A stretch of 64,000 nt of DNA, from the NCBI GenBank assembly GCA_024516035.1, contig CM044964.1:13525597-13589596 (forward strand). The letters are read 5' to 3'. Numbering within the stretch: position 1 is the first letter of the stretch; the number at the start of each line of letters is the position of its first letter. The DNA comes from Bactericera cockerelli. Its lineage: Eukaryota; Arthropoda; Insecta; Hemiptera; Triozidae. The notes below the pieces were generated by a model. It made no database searches. It was given only the letters and a program-made list of their open reading frames with translations, and was not told the DNA's origin. The position numbers and the translations under genes are program-made. Below are positions 29,478 through 40,840 of the stretch, one piece after another.

Positions 29478-29735
29478 ATTTGCTCAGATTGCTCAGAAGT
29501 TCCCGGGTTCGAACACCGGAGACGAAAAAAAAAAAAAATGTATTTAAAATTTTGGTTTCAGTTATTTTTGTTTATTGTTTATAGAGGAGACCTTCCGGTG
29601 CGCTTGTGTTGACCCAGCACATAAACACTTCTCACCCGTCAGAGAGGAGGCATACTACTGGATAGGCACGCTGCAAACACAGACCAAAAGCGTCTAGAGT
29701 AGCTCCTGTTCCTTGTCAACGAAATAAAAAAGACT
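29478..29735 (+). mobile_element. SINE C, diverged copy
   Basis: A tRNA-like B-box (CCCGGGTTCGAACACCGG) near 29503, then after an AT-rich stretch the SINE C body: GACCTTCCGGTGCGCTTGTG, TTGACCCAGCAC, GGAGGCATACTACTGGATAGG, GTAGCTCCTGTTCC. Diverged from the copy at 32359. Confidence 0.65.
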
Positions 29736-30124
29736 TTAGAAAATACTCAATTATTTAATGCCTTACCTTAATGGAACGTGTTGAAATTTTCCAAACAATT
29801 GAGGTAGTCTATTATAATAATATTCATAGAAAATTTTTCACTATGTTTACAGCACGGTAATAGAAAGCCGTGAAATAATCACATCATTTTCTTTACCTTA
29901 GAAACAGTAGACCCTTTTAGTACTTTAACCTTTCGAAAATAGTAATTATGATCTTCATTATCATCCCTAAACTCGGGATCCTGTTTCTGTACCCTTTCCA
30001 GAAACTTCCTCTGAACGCTATATTACGAGCATTGTATACTGCCAGAAAGTTTGCTCCAAGAAGCAGAGAAGGAATTTTAAGAGCAAGAGAAAGAAAAGAA
30101 CATTTTATTAAGTTAAACTTTTCC

Positions 30125-30760
30125 TCTTTGCATTCTCTTACCCTTGCTGTATATTCCTCTTTGCATTCTCTTACTATTCCTTTATATTCCACTTTGCATT
30201 CTCTTACCCTTCCTTTATATTCCTCTTTGCATCTTCTTACCCTTCCTTTATATTTCTCTTTGCATCTTCTTACCCTTGCTTTATATTCCTCTTTGCATCT
30301 TCTTACCCTTCCTTTATATTCCTCTTTGCATTCTCTTACCTTTCCTTTATATTCCTCTTTGCATCCTCTTCCTCGCTATATTCCTCTTTGCATTCTCTTA
30401 CCCTTCCTTTATATTCCTCTTTGCATCCTCTTCCTCGCTATATTCCTCTTTGCATTCTCTTACCCTTCCTTTATATTCCTCTTTGCATCCTCTTCCTCGC
30501 TATATTCCTCTTTGCATTCTCTTACCTTTCCTTTATATTCCTCTTTGCATCCTCTTCCTCGCTATATTCCTCTTTGCATTCTCTTACCCTTCCTTTATAT
30601 TCCTCTTTGCATCCTCTTCCTCGCTATATTCCTCTTTGCATTCTCTTACCCTTCCTTTATATTCCTCTTTGCATCCTCTTCCTCGCTATATTCCTCTTTG
30701 CATTCTCTTACCTTTCCTTTATATTCCTCTTTGCATCCTCTTTCTCGTTATATTCCTACC
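30125..30760 (+). repeat. CT-rich minisatellite with 33/62-bp units
   Basis: Starts with 33-bp units (TTCCTCTTTGCATTCTCTTACCC) and changes near 30360 to a 62-bp higher-order unit in which a 33-bp and a 29-bp unit (CATCCTCTTCCTCGCTATA) alternate. At least six 62-bp repeats. The open frames of 285, 238 and 165 codons in all three + frames come from stop-free units and are not genes. Confidence 0.9.
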
Positions 30761-30839
30761 CAGTCTTGTTTCTTTTCTCTCTACAACTTCTGCATCATGT
30801 CTTGAAATTTTCTCTTTTGAAAAGAAAACAACATCTTCC

Positions 30840-31235
30840 AGACCAGAGGGAGATGGATAGAGAGGTAAACTTTGGAAGAGGGTAAGAGGTAAACTGGAGA
30901 GAGACAGAGAGAGAGAGAGACAGGAGACAGAGAGAGAGAGAAAAAAAATGAGGCTAAAGGGGGGAGAAAAATATGTTGAAATGGAAAGAAAAAGGGTAGG
31001 ATTGGAGAGGGAAAACTAAAAAAGTAGAGAGAGGTAGAGAGAGAGGTAAAAAAAAATGTATTCAGAACTGAGAGATGGAGATGCAAGAGAGTCAAAAACA
31101 TAGGGATGATGAGAGAGCGAGGAAGAGGAGGAGAAGAAGAAGAAAGGATAGGAAGGAGATAGTGAGGAAGAGGGAAGAGGAGAAGAAGGAGAAAGGATAG
31201 GAAGGATAGAGAGAAAAAAAGGAGAAGTTGAATAA
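30840..31235 (+). repeat. GA-rich tract
   Basis: Polypurine sequence directly after the CT-rich minisatellite, with GAGAGA runs near 30896-30942. It opens long low-complexity frames on the minus strand, rejected as genes. Confidence 0.85.
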
Positions 31236-31296
31236 AAAATAAAATGTAAACAAAACTTTACATTGAGTGGAATAATAAGAATCTCTAGGGACTGCC

Positions 31297-31418
31297 GTGG
31301 CCAGGTTGTAGTAAGGAGTAACTTCTTGAGAGCAGTGGTGATGGATGGATAATACTGATGCAAATTATAGTCATCATAGTCACCCTGGCCCAGTGGGTAG
31401 CGCACACGTCCACCCTAA
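31297..31418 (+). mobile_element. SINE E fragment, cut by SINE A
   Basis: GTCACCCTGGCCCAGTGGGTAGCGC near 31379 matches the head at 34704-34725 (GTCACCTTGGCCTAGCGGTAGC). The copy stops where SINE A starts at 31419, so SINE A probably inserted into it or caused its truncation. Confidence 0.45.
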
Positions 31419-31712
31419 GTGCACTGGTAGTCTGGTAGTCAAGTCGTTAACGCGCTAGTCAGGTAATCCACATAACGTAGGGATCCGGTGGTTCGAATCT
31501 CACTCAGTGCATGATTTTTTCCTCATTCATTTGAGTTCAGGGAGGTGTAATAGTATAAGTATAAGTAGTGATTTATTTAGACTGTCAGCGCAAGACAGGT
31601 AGTCCCATTATGTTTGTGACCACATAATAAAACTAGACTCTGAGGGTTAGCTGGTAGAAAGTACTTTAAGCATTAACCTCTCTTTCCACTAAAGAGTGTT
31701 ATTATTATTACT
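31419..31712 (+). mobile_element. SINE A with a 70-bp internal insertion
   Basis: Head GTGCACTGGTAGTCTGGTAGTC (a short duplication at the start), GCGCTAGTCAGGTAATCC, B-box GGTTCGAATC, then ATGATTTTTTCCTCA. About 70 bp of unrelated sequence (31540-31610) separates this from TGTGACCACATAATAAAAC and the usual end CACTAAAGAGTGTTATTATT. Confidence 0.8.
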
Positions 31713-31819
31713 ATTTCCAAACAACGGGTAGATAGTAGGCACCTACTTTCTATTTGCATTATAGTAATGACTTTTTCAAAGTGGCCACGACTGTATTTTT
31801 TATGCATTGTCTTTTCTTC

Positions 31820-32096
31820 CCCCCTTTAACTTTTTTTCTTTTCTTTTCTTCCCCTCTCTTTATGCCCAAGAAAAACAATTTAGACTTGAAAGCATTTTTC
31901 TCTGTTTATTATGCTTAGAAATTGAATTTTTTGTGGCAAAGGTACATACAGCGAAGTATAATTTGTTGATTCTTCTTTTTCTCTCTTTCTATCCTTTCTT
32001 TCTCTCCCTCTCTCTCTCTCCCTCTCTATCTTTCTCTCTGTCTTTTCTTGTTCCTTTCTTATGTTATAAAGAAAAGAATGTTCAAAAATTCGAAAT

Positions 32097-32132
<36 letters not shown>

Positions 32133-32135
32133 AAA
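31820..32135 (+). repeat. CT-rich tracts
   Basis: Interrupted pyrimidine runs, with (CT)n at 32098-32129. No gene; the 139- and 184-codon frames across it are low-complexity and the latter reads partly through SINE C. Confidence 0.75.
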
Positions 32136-32358
32136 AAAAACCTCTCTCCTAAACATTCTCCTCCAACTACTAGAACCTCAAAAACCTTATTCAAAATTTG
32201 CTTGCAAATATTTGAAAGGAATATAGCCCCCGGCGGTTTTCTGTTTACCCCCATAACACCCGCCGTATGAATAGAATACTTACCCTCATTATCTACCCTT
32301 TGTTTGAATAGGAGGTGTAGGTAGCTACCTTCAAGTATAGCTATAGTGGTTACAGCAG

Positions 32359-32668
32359 AGCGCGCGATTAGCTCAGTGGTTAAGCACTCGTTTGCTATGC
32401 GAAAGGTCCCGGGTTCGATCCCCCGTGCCGACAATAATTTGTATTCCTAATTTGGTTACAATTGTTTGTAAGGGATACCTTCCGGTGCGCTCGTGTTGAC
32501 CCAGCACCTAATTGGGAAGTATTGTGTCACTTCTTGCCCATCAAAGGGGAGGCATACTACGGGATGGGCAGGCTACAACACATACCACAAACGTCTACCG
32601 TATCTCCTGTTTCATGGCTACGAAATAAAAGCAGCTGTGAAACACTCATTTTAAAAAGAAAAACTGTT
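32359..32668 (+). mobile_element. SINE C, full-length copy
   Basis: tRNA-like head GCGCGCGATTAGCTCAGTGG with A-box TTAGCTCAGTGG and B-box GGTTCGATCCC, ending in TGCCGACA. The body runs TTCCGGTGCGCTCGTGTTGACC, GGAGGCATACTACGGGATGG, CTCCTGTTTCATGGCTACG, then the tail GCTGTGAAACACTCATT and an A-rich end. About 310 bp; the best reference copy in this window. Confidence 0.9.
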
Positions 32669-33104
32669 GACTGTACAGACCCCAAACGTCGAAAGCAGCT
32701 GTTGTTGTGACCGCATCCCTGTACAGTGTGGATAAAGTTGAAAGACCCTCATTATTCCACTGTGGAAAATTTTAAGATTGAAGCATGCCGCATAAAAAAC
32801 CTATTGCCTTGAGTCTTCTTCAGTATTACGCTGAATGAGTATTTGAATCAGCCTGAACAGAAAAACTAGAAGTCGTATGAGATTTAGATGAATATCAGAA
32901 CATACCTGGACAGTTGTTTCCAGCTTATTTTCTCTCATCAGCCATCAACTTAATCTCTCTAGATTATACTCATAATAATAACAAAATTCTACGTTTTGTT
33001 AATGACTATCCTGAAATGACATTATTAGCTGGATTCCTGGCAGGAATTCTTTCAGCCATGTCATTCGATTTACGGCGAAAATATGTTCTGATATATAGTT
33101 CTAC

Positions 33105-33285
33105 CGATTTATTTATTTATTTACACTTTATTAGATAATAGGACATATACAATACAAATAATTACAAACGGAAATACAATATAACAAAAAAAAATAAAGA
33201 AAAAAATAAAAAAATATATACACAATATATGTCCTAACTAAAGGGCGGGGTTATTGCCTTAGGCAATCTCTTCCACCCAACACCG
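33105..33285 (-). repeat. Dispersed repeat J, copy 1
   Basis: TTTACACTTTATTAGATAATAGG, an A-rich centre, then ATATATGTCCTAACTAAAGGGCGGGGTTATTGCC and GGCAATCTCTTCCAC. Related copies lie at 40098-40265 and 41575-41710, and the end at 7982-8015. Orientation is a guess. No coding content. Confidence 0.6.
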
Positions 33286-33604
33286 AACTCCCCGCAACCA
33301 GCGTATCAAGAAAAAGAGGTAGGTTGTTGGTTGTTTTCGGTGAGAACAACCAAAAGAAGGGGCCCGGGGTAGGCGAATGAGGTTTCATATCATCGTCATG
33401 CCCACATTCCTGCTCACTTCGACCCAAGTAAGCGTAAATTAGCTGTTGAAAAAAAAACATAGAAAATGGTACGCGATGGAATGTGTGCCTGTCATACCGG
33501 CGATAGTCCTGAATATACATGCCATCAACTTAACCTCTCTAGATTACTCATAATAATTCAACGTTTTATAATAATACTTTCATCCATGTCATTCGATGTC
33601 ATGG

Positions 33605-33898
33605 CTCTTGATTTTATTTAGAAAAACAACAGGTACTGGAGATGCTTGTGGTCTGTGTTATAGCTCGCCCATCCCGTAGTATGCCTCCCCACTGATGGGC
33701 GAGAAGTGAAATTATTTCAACATTGTCCTGGGTCAACATTGCCCGAGCGCACCGGAAGGTATCCCTTACAAACGACGCGCGACTGTAACCAAATTATGAA
33801 TATTTTTTTTCGGTCTGGTGGTCGTACCCTATAGCTTCAGCATGTAAGCGAGTAGGTATATGTTACCATTGAGCTGATCGTGCATTCAATGTCGAATA
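33605..33898 (-). mobile_element. SINE C, diverged copy (reversed)
   Basis: CTTGTGGTCTGTGTTATAGC, GCCCATCCCGTAGTATGCC, GGGTCAACATTGCCCGAGCGC, CCGGAAGGTATCCCTTAC, then a mutated tRNA-like head (GTAAGCGAGTAGG, CCATTGAGCTGATCGTGC). Several deletions. Confidence 0.75.
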
Positions 33899-34185
33899 AC
33901 ATATACAATTTTGTATAAACATATACAAATATATATGTAATATGTATGTATTGTATGTATCCTAATTGGTTTACAGAAGCTTTTCGCACAAAATCTTATC
34001 ATTTTCCATGTGAAACAAAGCCTTCATTAGAACAAAGGATTAGGAGATTTAATTTTCAGACCAAAAATATGAGAAAAAATGATGGCAATTTTTTTTTTTT
34101 TTCCATTTAAAAAAATCCAATCTTTTTACTCATGGGGTAGAGCTTAAAGGGAAATTTGTTTCTGAAATTGAAGCGTTTAATCAAG

Positions 34186-34664
34186 CGCCTTACTGAGGAG
34201 GTGCGAGGATTAGTAGATGGTTGATTGCCAGGCAGGGGCGCCTTAGTGAGGGGGTGTGAGGATTAGTAGATGGTTGGTTGCCAGGCAGGGCGCCTTAGTA
34301 AGGGGGTGTGAGGATTAGTAGATGGTTGGTTGTCAGGCAGGGGCGCCTTAGTGAGGGGGTGCGAGGATTAGTAGATGGTTGATTGCCAGGCAGGGGCGCC
34401 TTAGTGAGGGGGTGCGAGGATTAGTAGATGGTTGGTTGCCAGGCAGGGGCGCCTTAGTGAGGGGGTGCGAGGATTAGTAGATGGTTGGTTGCCAGGCAGG
34501 GGCGCCTTACTGAGGGGGTGCGAGGATTAGTAGATGGTTGGTTGCCAGGCAGAGGCGCCTTACTGAGGGGGTGCGAGGATTAGTAGATGGTTGGTTGCCA
34601 GGCAGGGGCGCCTTACTGAGGGGGTGTGAGCATTAGTAGATGGTTGGTTGCCAGGCAGAGCTGT
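34186..34664 (+). repeat. 53-bp minisatellite, 9 copies
   Basis: Nine copies of GCGCCTTACTGAGGGGGTG followed by CGAGGATTAGTAGATGGTTGGTTGCCAGGCAG (53 bp). G-rich on the + strand. Variation (tact/tagt, gcgagg/gtgagg) is shared by neighbours, implying recent amplification. Confidence 0.92.
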
Positions 34665-34689
34665 GTCAATACAGCAGTGATGGGTATAG

Positions 34690-34905
34690 GATTTCTGGAG
34701 TAGTCACCTTGGCCTAGCGGTAGCATGCTCGGCTTGCACTCCAAGTGACCCGGGTTCAATTCTCGGCGAGGTCGGATTTTTTTTGGTTCTGTACTGTAGA
34801 TGTCGGGGCCTACCCTAGCCTCGTGAGGACCATTAAGTTGGTTGTACAGTGGGCAACCACCAGTAGCGGCATTACGAGATTGATATTGGAATATGACGGT
34901 TGGTT
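34690..34905 (+). mobile_element. SINE E (tRNA-like head with body)
   Basis: Head GTCACCTTGGCCTAGCGGTAGC with A-box TGGCCTAGCGG and B-box GGGTTCAATTC, followed by T-run, then GGGGCCTACCCTAGCCTCGTG and GGTTGTACAGTGGGCAACC. It begins right after the minisatellite. Confidence 0.65.
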
Positions 34906-34979
34906 GGAGATATGATGAATTGGCGTTAGTTCGCGTAATGTCGATGCTACTCACTACTAGTAAAAATTGTGAAATAAAA

Positions 34980-37020
34980 ACACAAATAACTAGCTCTTTT
35001 TTATTTCATAGTATTTCTGGGGGTCACTCTACAAGCCCGTGATAAGAGAGGTATTTTAGTATACATATACTTACCTACTGAGGTCGGAATTCCCGGGGAC
35101 CACCTTCTCTATTATTTACGTACGTTATACATAGGTAAGTATATTAAAAAATCACATTTTATAATCCAGGAGAGCCTAATTCGTCTAGTCTCTTCTGAAT
35201 TCAACGAGGCTCTCATCACCTAAATTCCGGAAGAGCGATTTTAATTATTTTTTGTAACTTACAGGGTGACAGAAAGTATATAAAAATGTGCCTTGGATGG
35301 ACGGACAGTTCTGTTGAGTACCTACTCCAGCAGACTTTCTTTTTCTACCATAACATATAGTGAATCCTGGATGTAAGAGAACAATTTCCAGGTCCAATTA
35401 GCCTCTCTTTAAAGTAAAATAACCTTTTTATGAGAGAAACCTAGATATAAGAGAACTGGCTTGATGTAAGAGAACAATTTTCAGGTCCAATTTACCTCTC
35501 TAGAAGCTAGAAAATCCTTTTTACAAGAGAAACCTGGATATGAGATCATAAAATCTGGTCCCTTGAGTTCTCTTATATCCAGGTTCAGTACCTATGCACA
35601 TGTATAAAACTACATTAAAATTTCCCAAAGAGCGCATACAAAGCACAATATATTGTGTCATTTTTATCTCACACTCGATCTGTCTTTCTGTCAAACACAT
35701 CTTGTTTGTTTGCAAAACTAGAAGCAATCTGCAATGCCTTGTCAAACAAGAAACAACGACATTTTGTTTACATTTAATTCCAAATTCAATTCCGAACAAA
35801 AACTTTGACACAAAACAAGAGGAGGCGGGACGAAGAATAAAGTTGAGAGAAATAAACTTTATTTATAAATAGAAAGAAAAAAAAATACTGAGCAAAATAG
35901 ACTTTAGCATTTTCACCTACAGACTTGACATTGAACTTTTTTCTGATGGATCAGCATTTTATTGCTTCAGAGGATATCTAATATTTTTTTTTTTTTTTTT
36001 TAATGTTAATAAACTTACGGGAACTACCTACATATTTATACAATTTTTGCCTAATATTTAAAACTACAAATCTTAAAATAATTTGAAAAAGTTGAATTAA
36101 AATAAAACACATACTTATACTTATACTGATCCCGGGTTAAATAAAAGTGAGCGATTGTAGTACACTTTATAACTTTCAAATAGTAAAAAAGTAATAAAGA
36201 CAGGCACTAATATTAATTTTTAAAATATTGAAAATACACCCCAAAATAAGGATATGAAAAAAAAAAAAAATAATAAGAAATATCCTAACTTGAAAAAAAT
36301 CTCTTAATAAAAATAAAAACCTTGCCAGCAATGCTCTAGTGCTAGTCTCTCAATGGAACGTGTGATAGTTTCAGAAGTTTATCTCTAAAAGAGTTAACTG
36401 ATTCCTCACAGATGTTCAAATTAAAGGGAGAATCATACTCTCACAGATACTGTCCCTTAAGTTCTCCCTTAAGGGAGAATTAGATATTATATTCCATAGC
36501 CGATATTAAGGATGACTAATATTAGATAAGTTAGGAAGTTTTTGTAAAAAAATATTATTTTGTTCTAAAAAACATAACTTTCTGAGCAACTTCGGATTTG
36601 TGTCTGTTATTTTCATATTTCCTTGCAACCCGAAAAAAATAGTGAACATATTTTAACGAAGTTCTTTTGTACACATTTATAGGGTGGTCTCATTTCAAAT
36701 ACATCAACATAAAAGATATTATTATCCCAAGATCTGCTGAGAAGTGAAAATAAGAAGGCCCTGGATATAAGACAACAAATTTTAGATCAAATGAACCTCT
36801 CTCCTAGGGAAAATAACGTCTTTTTAAGAGAAACCTAGATATGAGAGAGAGATAAAAATCTGGTCCCTTTTTTTTCAAATAATAAAATTTTATTTTTATT
36901 TTTACAAAAGTTATTATAATTATACAATTGATTTCTCCTAGTCTACAGATAATAAAATATTACCTGTTGTGCCGACTTAGGACGATGCCGTTTTTTTTAT
37001 ATCTTAAACTCTCTTATATC
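34980..37020. other. Intronic region with repeat M copies, no gene
   Basis: AT-rich. Contains two copies of a dispersed repeat (M) built from the words GAGAGAAACCTAGATATAAG, AATCTGGTCCCTTGAG and TCTCTTATATCCAGGTTC: 35345-35605 and 36755-37030. The second is interrupted at about 36870-36995 by a T-rich segment. A third copy is at 52840-52995. Poly-A and poly-T runs at 35985-36003 and 36258-36272. Nothing else recognised. Confidence 0.5.
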
Positions 37021-37252
37021 CAGGTTCTACTGTATTAACCTCTACCTAGGATTTCAACACCCTGTATTTTGAAAGCCCACTGCTAGCGGGTTATTTCAGG
37101 TCACATACAGAAAGTTTCAGGCCCAGAGTAAGAGAGAATTGTAAACACAAACATGAAGTTCAAAGTCTGACACGTACGAATTTAATACTTTGTACGGGGA
37201 ACAAAAAAGCAAACCCATTTCACGTATCTCGTATGTGCCAGCTACTTTAGAC

Positions 37253-37832
37253 TGTTTTGAATACACATACGTTCTTGCATACTGGGTGGTTGTGATTGAA
37301 GTAGCTTGAATACACATACGTTCCTGCATACTGGGTGGTTGTGATTGAGGTAGCTTGAATACACATACCTTCCTGCATACTGGGTGGTTGTGATTGAGGG
37401 AGCTTGAATACACGTACGTTCCTGCATACTGGGTGGCTGTGATTGAGGTAGCTTGAATACACATACGTTCCTGCATACTGGGTGGTTGTAATTGAGGTAG
37501 CTTGAATACACATACGTTCCTGCATACTGGGTGGTTGTGATTAAGGTAGCTTGAATACTCATACGTTCCTGCATACTGGGTGGTTGTGATTGAAGTAGCT
37601 TGAATACACATACGTTCCTGCATACTGGGTGGTTGTGATTGAAGTAGCTTGAGTGCACATACGTTCCTGCATACTGGGTGGTTGTGATTGAGGTAGCTTG
37701 AATACACATACCTTCCTGCATACTGGGTGGTTGTGATTGAGGGAGCTTGAATACACGTACGTTCCTGCATACTGGGTGGTTGTGATTGAGATAGCTTGAA
37801 TACACATACGTTCCTGTAAACTGGGTGGTATT
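37253..37832 (-). repeat. 49-bp minisatellite, about 12 copies
   Basis: Unit built on GAATACACATACGTTCCTGC followed by ATACTGGGTGGTTGTGATTG and AGGTAGCTT, 49 bp. Since 49 is not divisible by three and the minus strand has no stop, all three minus frames stay open (up to 246 codons) and encode a 49-residue periodic peptide. I read these as artefacts. Confidence 0.92.
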
Positions 37833-37929
37833 GGAATAGAAGTGGTTCTCGTCCCAAGATCGGAGAGAAAGAGAAAGGCCTTTATACATAGTTCAGTTGG
37901 CAAGAGGGAAAAAGGGTTTGACAGAAAAA

Positions 37930-38105
37930 GATACCCTGATTGATTATGATGAAAGTCAGATGAAGAGAAAGCAGAAGAACATGAGGAGGAAATAGTGAGG
38001 AGAGAGAAAGAGAGAAATAAAAGGAAGAAATAAGGAAAGAGAGATTAAGAGAGAGAGAGAGGAGGAAAGAGAGGGTAGGAGAGAGAAAAGAAGAGAAAAA
38101 AAGCA
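37930..38105 (+). repeat. GA-rich tract
   Basis: Purine-rich sequence with GAGAGAGAG runs between 38035 and 38080. Confidence 0.75.
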
Positions 38106-38459
38106 ATTTCATGAAGGAAGTCTGTCATCTCAGAAATAGCACACTCGAAGTTTCAAATTATACAGGATGAATCATTAGTCATTACATCAGAAATTTGTAG
38201 AGGATATAGTTGTGAATACAATTTCCAGCCCAAATAGGCCAAACATTATCTATTCTTGTTGGAACTTGACCTGTCGCATACAGATGTCTTTCAATGACAA
38301 GGATTATCTCAATAATATTAAAAATGTTAAATGATGTTCAATGTTTAGGGTTAATCTTGACTTTTTCATACAAATCCATACAATGAAAGAATGTTTCATA
38401 GAAAAACATACTTTTACTATGTCATACATACATTTTCATTAAACATTATCAACCAACAC

Positions 38460-38789
38460 TTCATAGTGCTTTCTTCCCTCTTAATCCTCGTCCCTCTCTC
38501 TCTCCCTCTCTTCCTATCCTCTCTTCTTCCTTAGATTTTTCTTTTAATCTTTTATTCTCTCTCTCTCTTTCACTTTTCTATCACTTCCCCTCTCTGTCCT
38601 CTCTTTCGTTCCTTTTCATTTTTTTTCCCTTTTATTTGTACTGCTCCCACCCAATTTTTCTCTCTTCCTCTTTCTCTACACATCTCTATTTACCCTTCTC
38701 TCTCTCCTCATAGTAATCTCAATCTCTCACTCGTTTTACTTTCCTTAATTCATCGCTCTCTCTACTCCCTGCCTCTCTCCCTATTACTC

Positions 38790-38852
<63 letters not shown>

Positions 38853-38875
38853 TTCTGTCTCTCTCTCGACTTTGT
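38460..38875 (+). repeat. CT-rich tract with (CT)n core
   Basis: Pyrimidine tract ending in an almost perfect (CT)n run at about 38787-38849. It is followed 500 bp later by GA-rich tracts. Confidence 0.85.
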
Positions 38876-39342
38876 ACTGCTGACACAAGGATTATTTTTG
38901 TATCGTTTTCCCAGAGTGCAATACCATTACAGTACATGGATAGTTGGAACATCCCATACATACAGGGTTACTCACACAATAGCTCCGTTACCAGGGTGAC
39001 CATAACATTGACACGTCTCATGGGTGGTATAAGTAAGAAAAATAAATAATGAAATAATTTTATTAATTATCATAGGTACCTAAATAAAAGACTTATGTAC
39101 CTACACTTATGTAATTATACATGTAATTATCTTATGTACCTACCTTTTTATGTACCTAAACTAAATTATAACTTACGTTAGTTCATTGCTCAGCAAGTAT
39201 AGAATTTATAATGGATATTACGTCACAATTTCAGTGGATGTGACAGCATTACAAATTAATAGAAAAAACTTAAAAGTTTTTTCTTAAAAAAAAAAAAACA
39301 ATCTATTTAAAGGCTTTCAAGAATTTTTTTGCAACAAAAGTT

Positions 39343-39765
39343 AAAAAAGGAATGGAGAGTGTAATGGATGAAGAAGGAGTGAGACAGAGGAAAAGGACAC
39401 CAAGGGTATAGAGAAACAAAAGAAGAAAGAGAGAGGGAGAGAATATAGACTAGGAATAGATAGAGACTAGGAGAGAAATAAAAGAAAAGTGAGATGGATA
39501 TCTTTTATTTAATAAATATAAGGGGAAGGACACAGAAAGGTTTAGAGAAGGAAATAAAGAGTAAGGGGTAGAGGGAAAGAAAGAAATAAGGAGGGAGGTA
39601 AAGAAAAAGAGAGATAAAGAAGGAGATAAGCAGAAAGAGAGATGAACAGAGAGAGATAAACGAAAGATAGATAAAGAGTAAGATAAACAGCAATAGAGAT
39701 AGAGAAAGAGATAAACAGAAAGAGAAATAAAGAGGGAGTAAGGAAAAGAGATAGAGAGAAATAGT

Positions 39766-39808
<43 letters not shown>

Positions 39809-40110
39809 ACGAGGAAGATGAGAGATGCCACCATAAATCTGAACGTGAGCCTCTATTTGGAACTGTAAATATTCCTGTGGGAGTAAACGACATCTATTTT
39901 GTCGTTTACTCCCACAGATTGAATGAAAGAGAGAGAAAATAAAGAAGAGATAGAGCGTGAGAGAGAGAGTGTGTGGAAGAGAGAGAGAGAGAGATAATGG
40001 AGAGTGTAATGGATGGAGAAGGAGTAAGAGAGATAGAGAGGAAAAGAACATAAAGGGTATGGAGAAGCAAAAGAAGAAAGAGATAGAGAGAAAAATATTA
40101 TTGTTGAATA
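39343..40110 (+). repeat. GA-rich region with a duplicated block
   Basis: Long purine-rich region including (GA)n at 39770-39803. Blocks 39350-39435 and 40000-40085 match closely (GAGTGTAATGGATG, AAGGAGT, GGAAAAG, AAGGGTAT, GAAGCAAAAGAAGAAAGAG), a direct duplication about 650 bp apart. Within it lies the 17-bp hairpin at 39875-39917. Confidence 0.8.
39875..39917 (+). other. Perfect 17-bp hairpin, 9-nt loop
   Basis: CTGTGGGAGTAAACGAC (39875-39891) is exactly complementary to GTCGTTTACTCCCACAG (39901-39917) with loop ATCTATTTT. The mixed-sequence stem stands out from the surrounding purine tract. Confidence 0.9.
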
Positions 40111-40265
40111 CTTTATTAATATACGAACAAGTATTGATAAAAATTATGAACAATATAAACAAAAAAAAGATGAATAACAAAATATATAAAGATGTCCTAA
40201 CGCGTGTCCTAAATAGTCTTCTAAAGTTGCCCTAAAGGGCGATGTTATTGCCTATTGCAATCTCT
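40098..40265 (-). repeat. Dispersed repeat J, copy 2
   Basis: AATACTTTATTAATATACGAAC, an A-rich centre, ATGTCCTAACG, then CCTAAAGGGCGATGTTATTGCC and GCAATCTCTTCCAC. Matches 33105-33285. Confidence 0.6.
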
Positions 40266-40369
40266 TCCACACAAATCTTAAAAGTCCCGATCTAGATAAT
40301 CAATAATTCAATAATATTAAAAAAAAAAGGAAAAAAAAAGAAGCTAAATGAATAATATAAAAAATAAAG

Positions 40370-40615
40370 ACTGTAATGGAGAGAGACAAGAAGGGAAAGA
40401 AGAGAAAAGTGAAATGGATATCTTTATCCATCTCACTGGTCTCACTCTCATAGAGATAGAGAAATTAGTTTTAGATAAAGAAGAAGAGGTAGAGAAAGAG
40501 TAGAAGAGTGAAATGGATAGAGAAGAAGAGATAGTGGAAGGTATATCAGAGAAAGAAAAAGGGGGAGAGAGAGAGAGAAGTTGAAGGGGTAAATAGTTCG
40601 AAAAGAAAAAAATAG
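40370..40615 (+). repeat. GA-rich tract
   Basis: Purine-rich. AAGAGAAAAGTGAAATGG followed by ATATCTTTAT repeats the wording at 39478-39508, so the duplication of the 39.4-kb region extends here. Confidence 0.65.
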
Positions 40616-40812
40616 AAAAACAGAAATTACCCCCTGGGGTTCAATTGGAAGCGTGTTGAAAAGGTGCACCCGTTATCATTGGGGCATGTTACCAGCTTAT
40701 CAGCTACTGCCAGCATGGCGTCCCCAGGACGGCATTTGACTTGTGTCTAATTTATGTCGCCTGCTATCAGGCCCCATGAGGCACTTGCTATCGAAAGCTC
40801 TCCTGGTGATGC

Positions 40813-40840
40813 GGGGGGGGGGGGGGGGGGGGGGGGGGGG
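40813..40840 (+). repeat. G28 homopolymer followed by (TG)4
   Basis: Twenty-eight consecutive G, then TGTGTGTG. Long G runs are rare in AT-rich insect DNA. Exact length is uncertain because such runs are error-prone to sequence. Confidence 0.8.

Noticed and set aside
29948..30885. Open frames of 285, 238 and 165 codons
   Set aside because: All three + frames are open because of the CT-rich minisatellite; composition is Leu/Ser/Tyr only.
37117..37903. Minus-strand frames up to 246 codons
   Set aside because: 49-bp minisatellite read in three frames; no domain or splice context.
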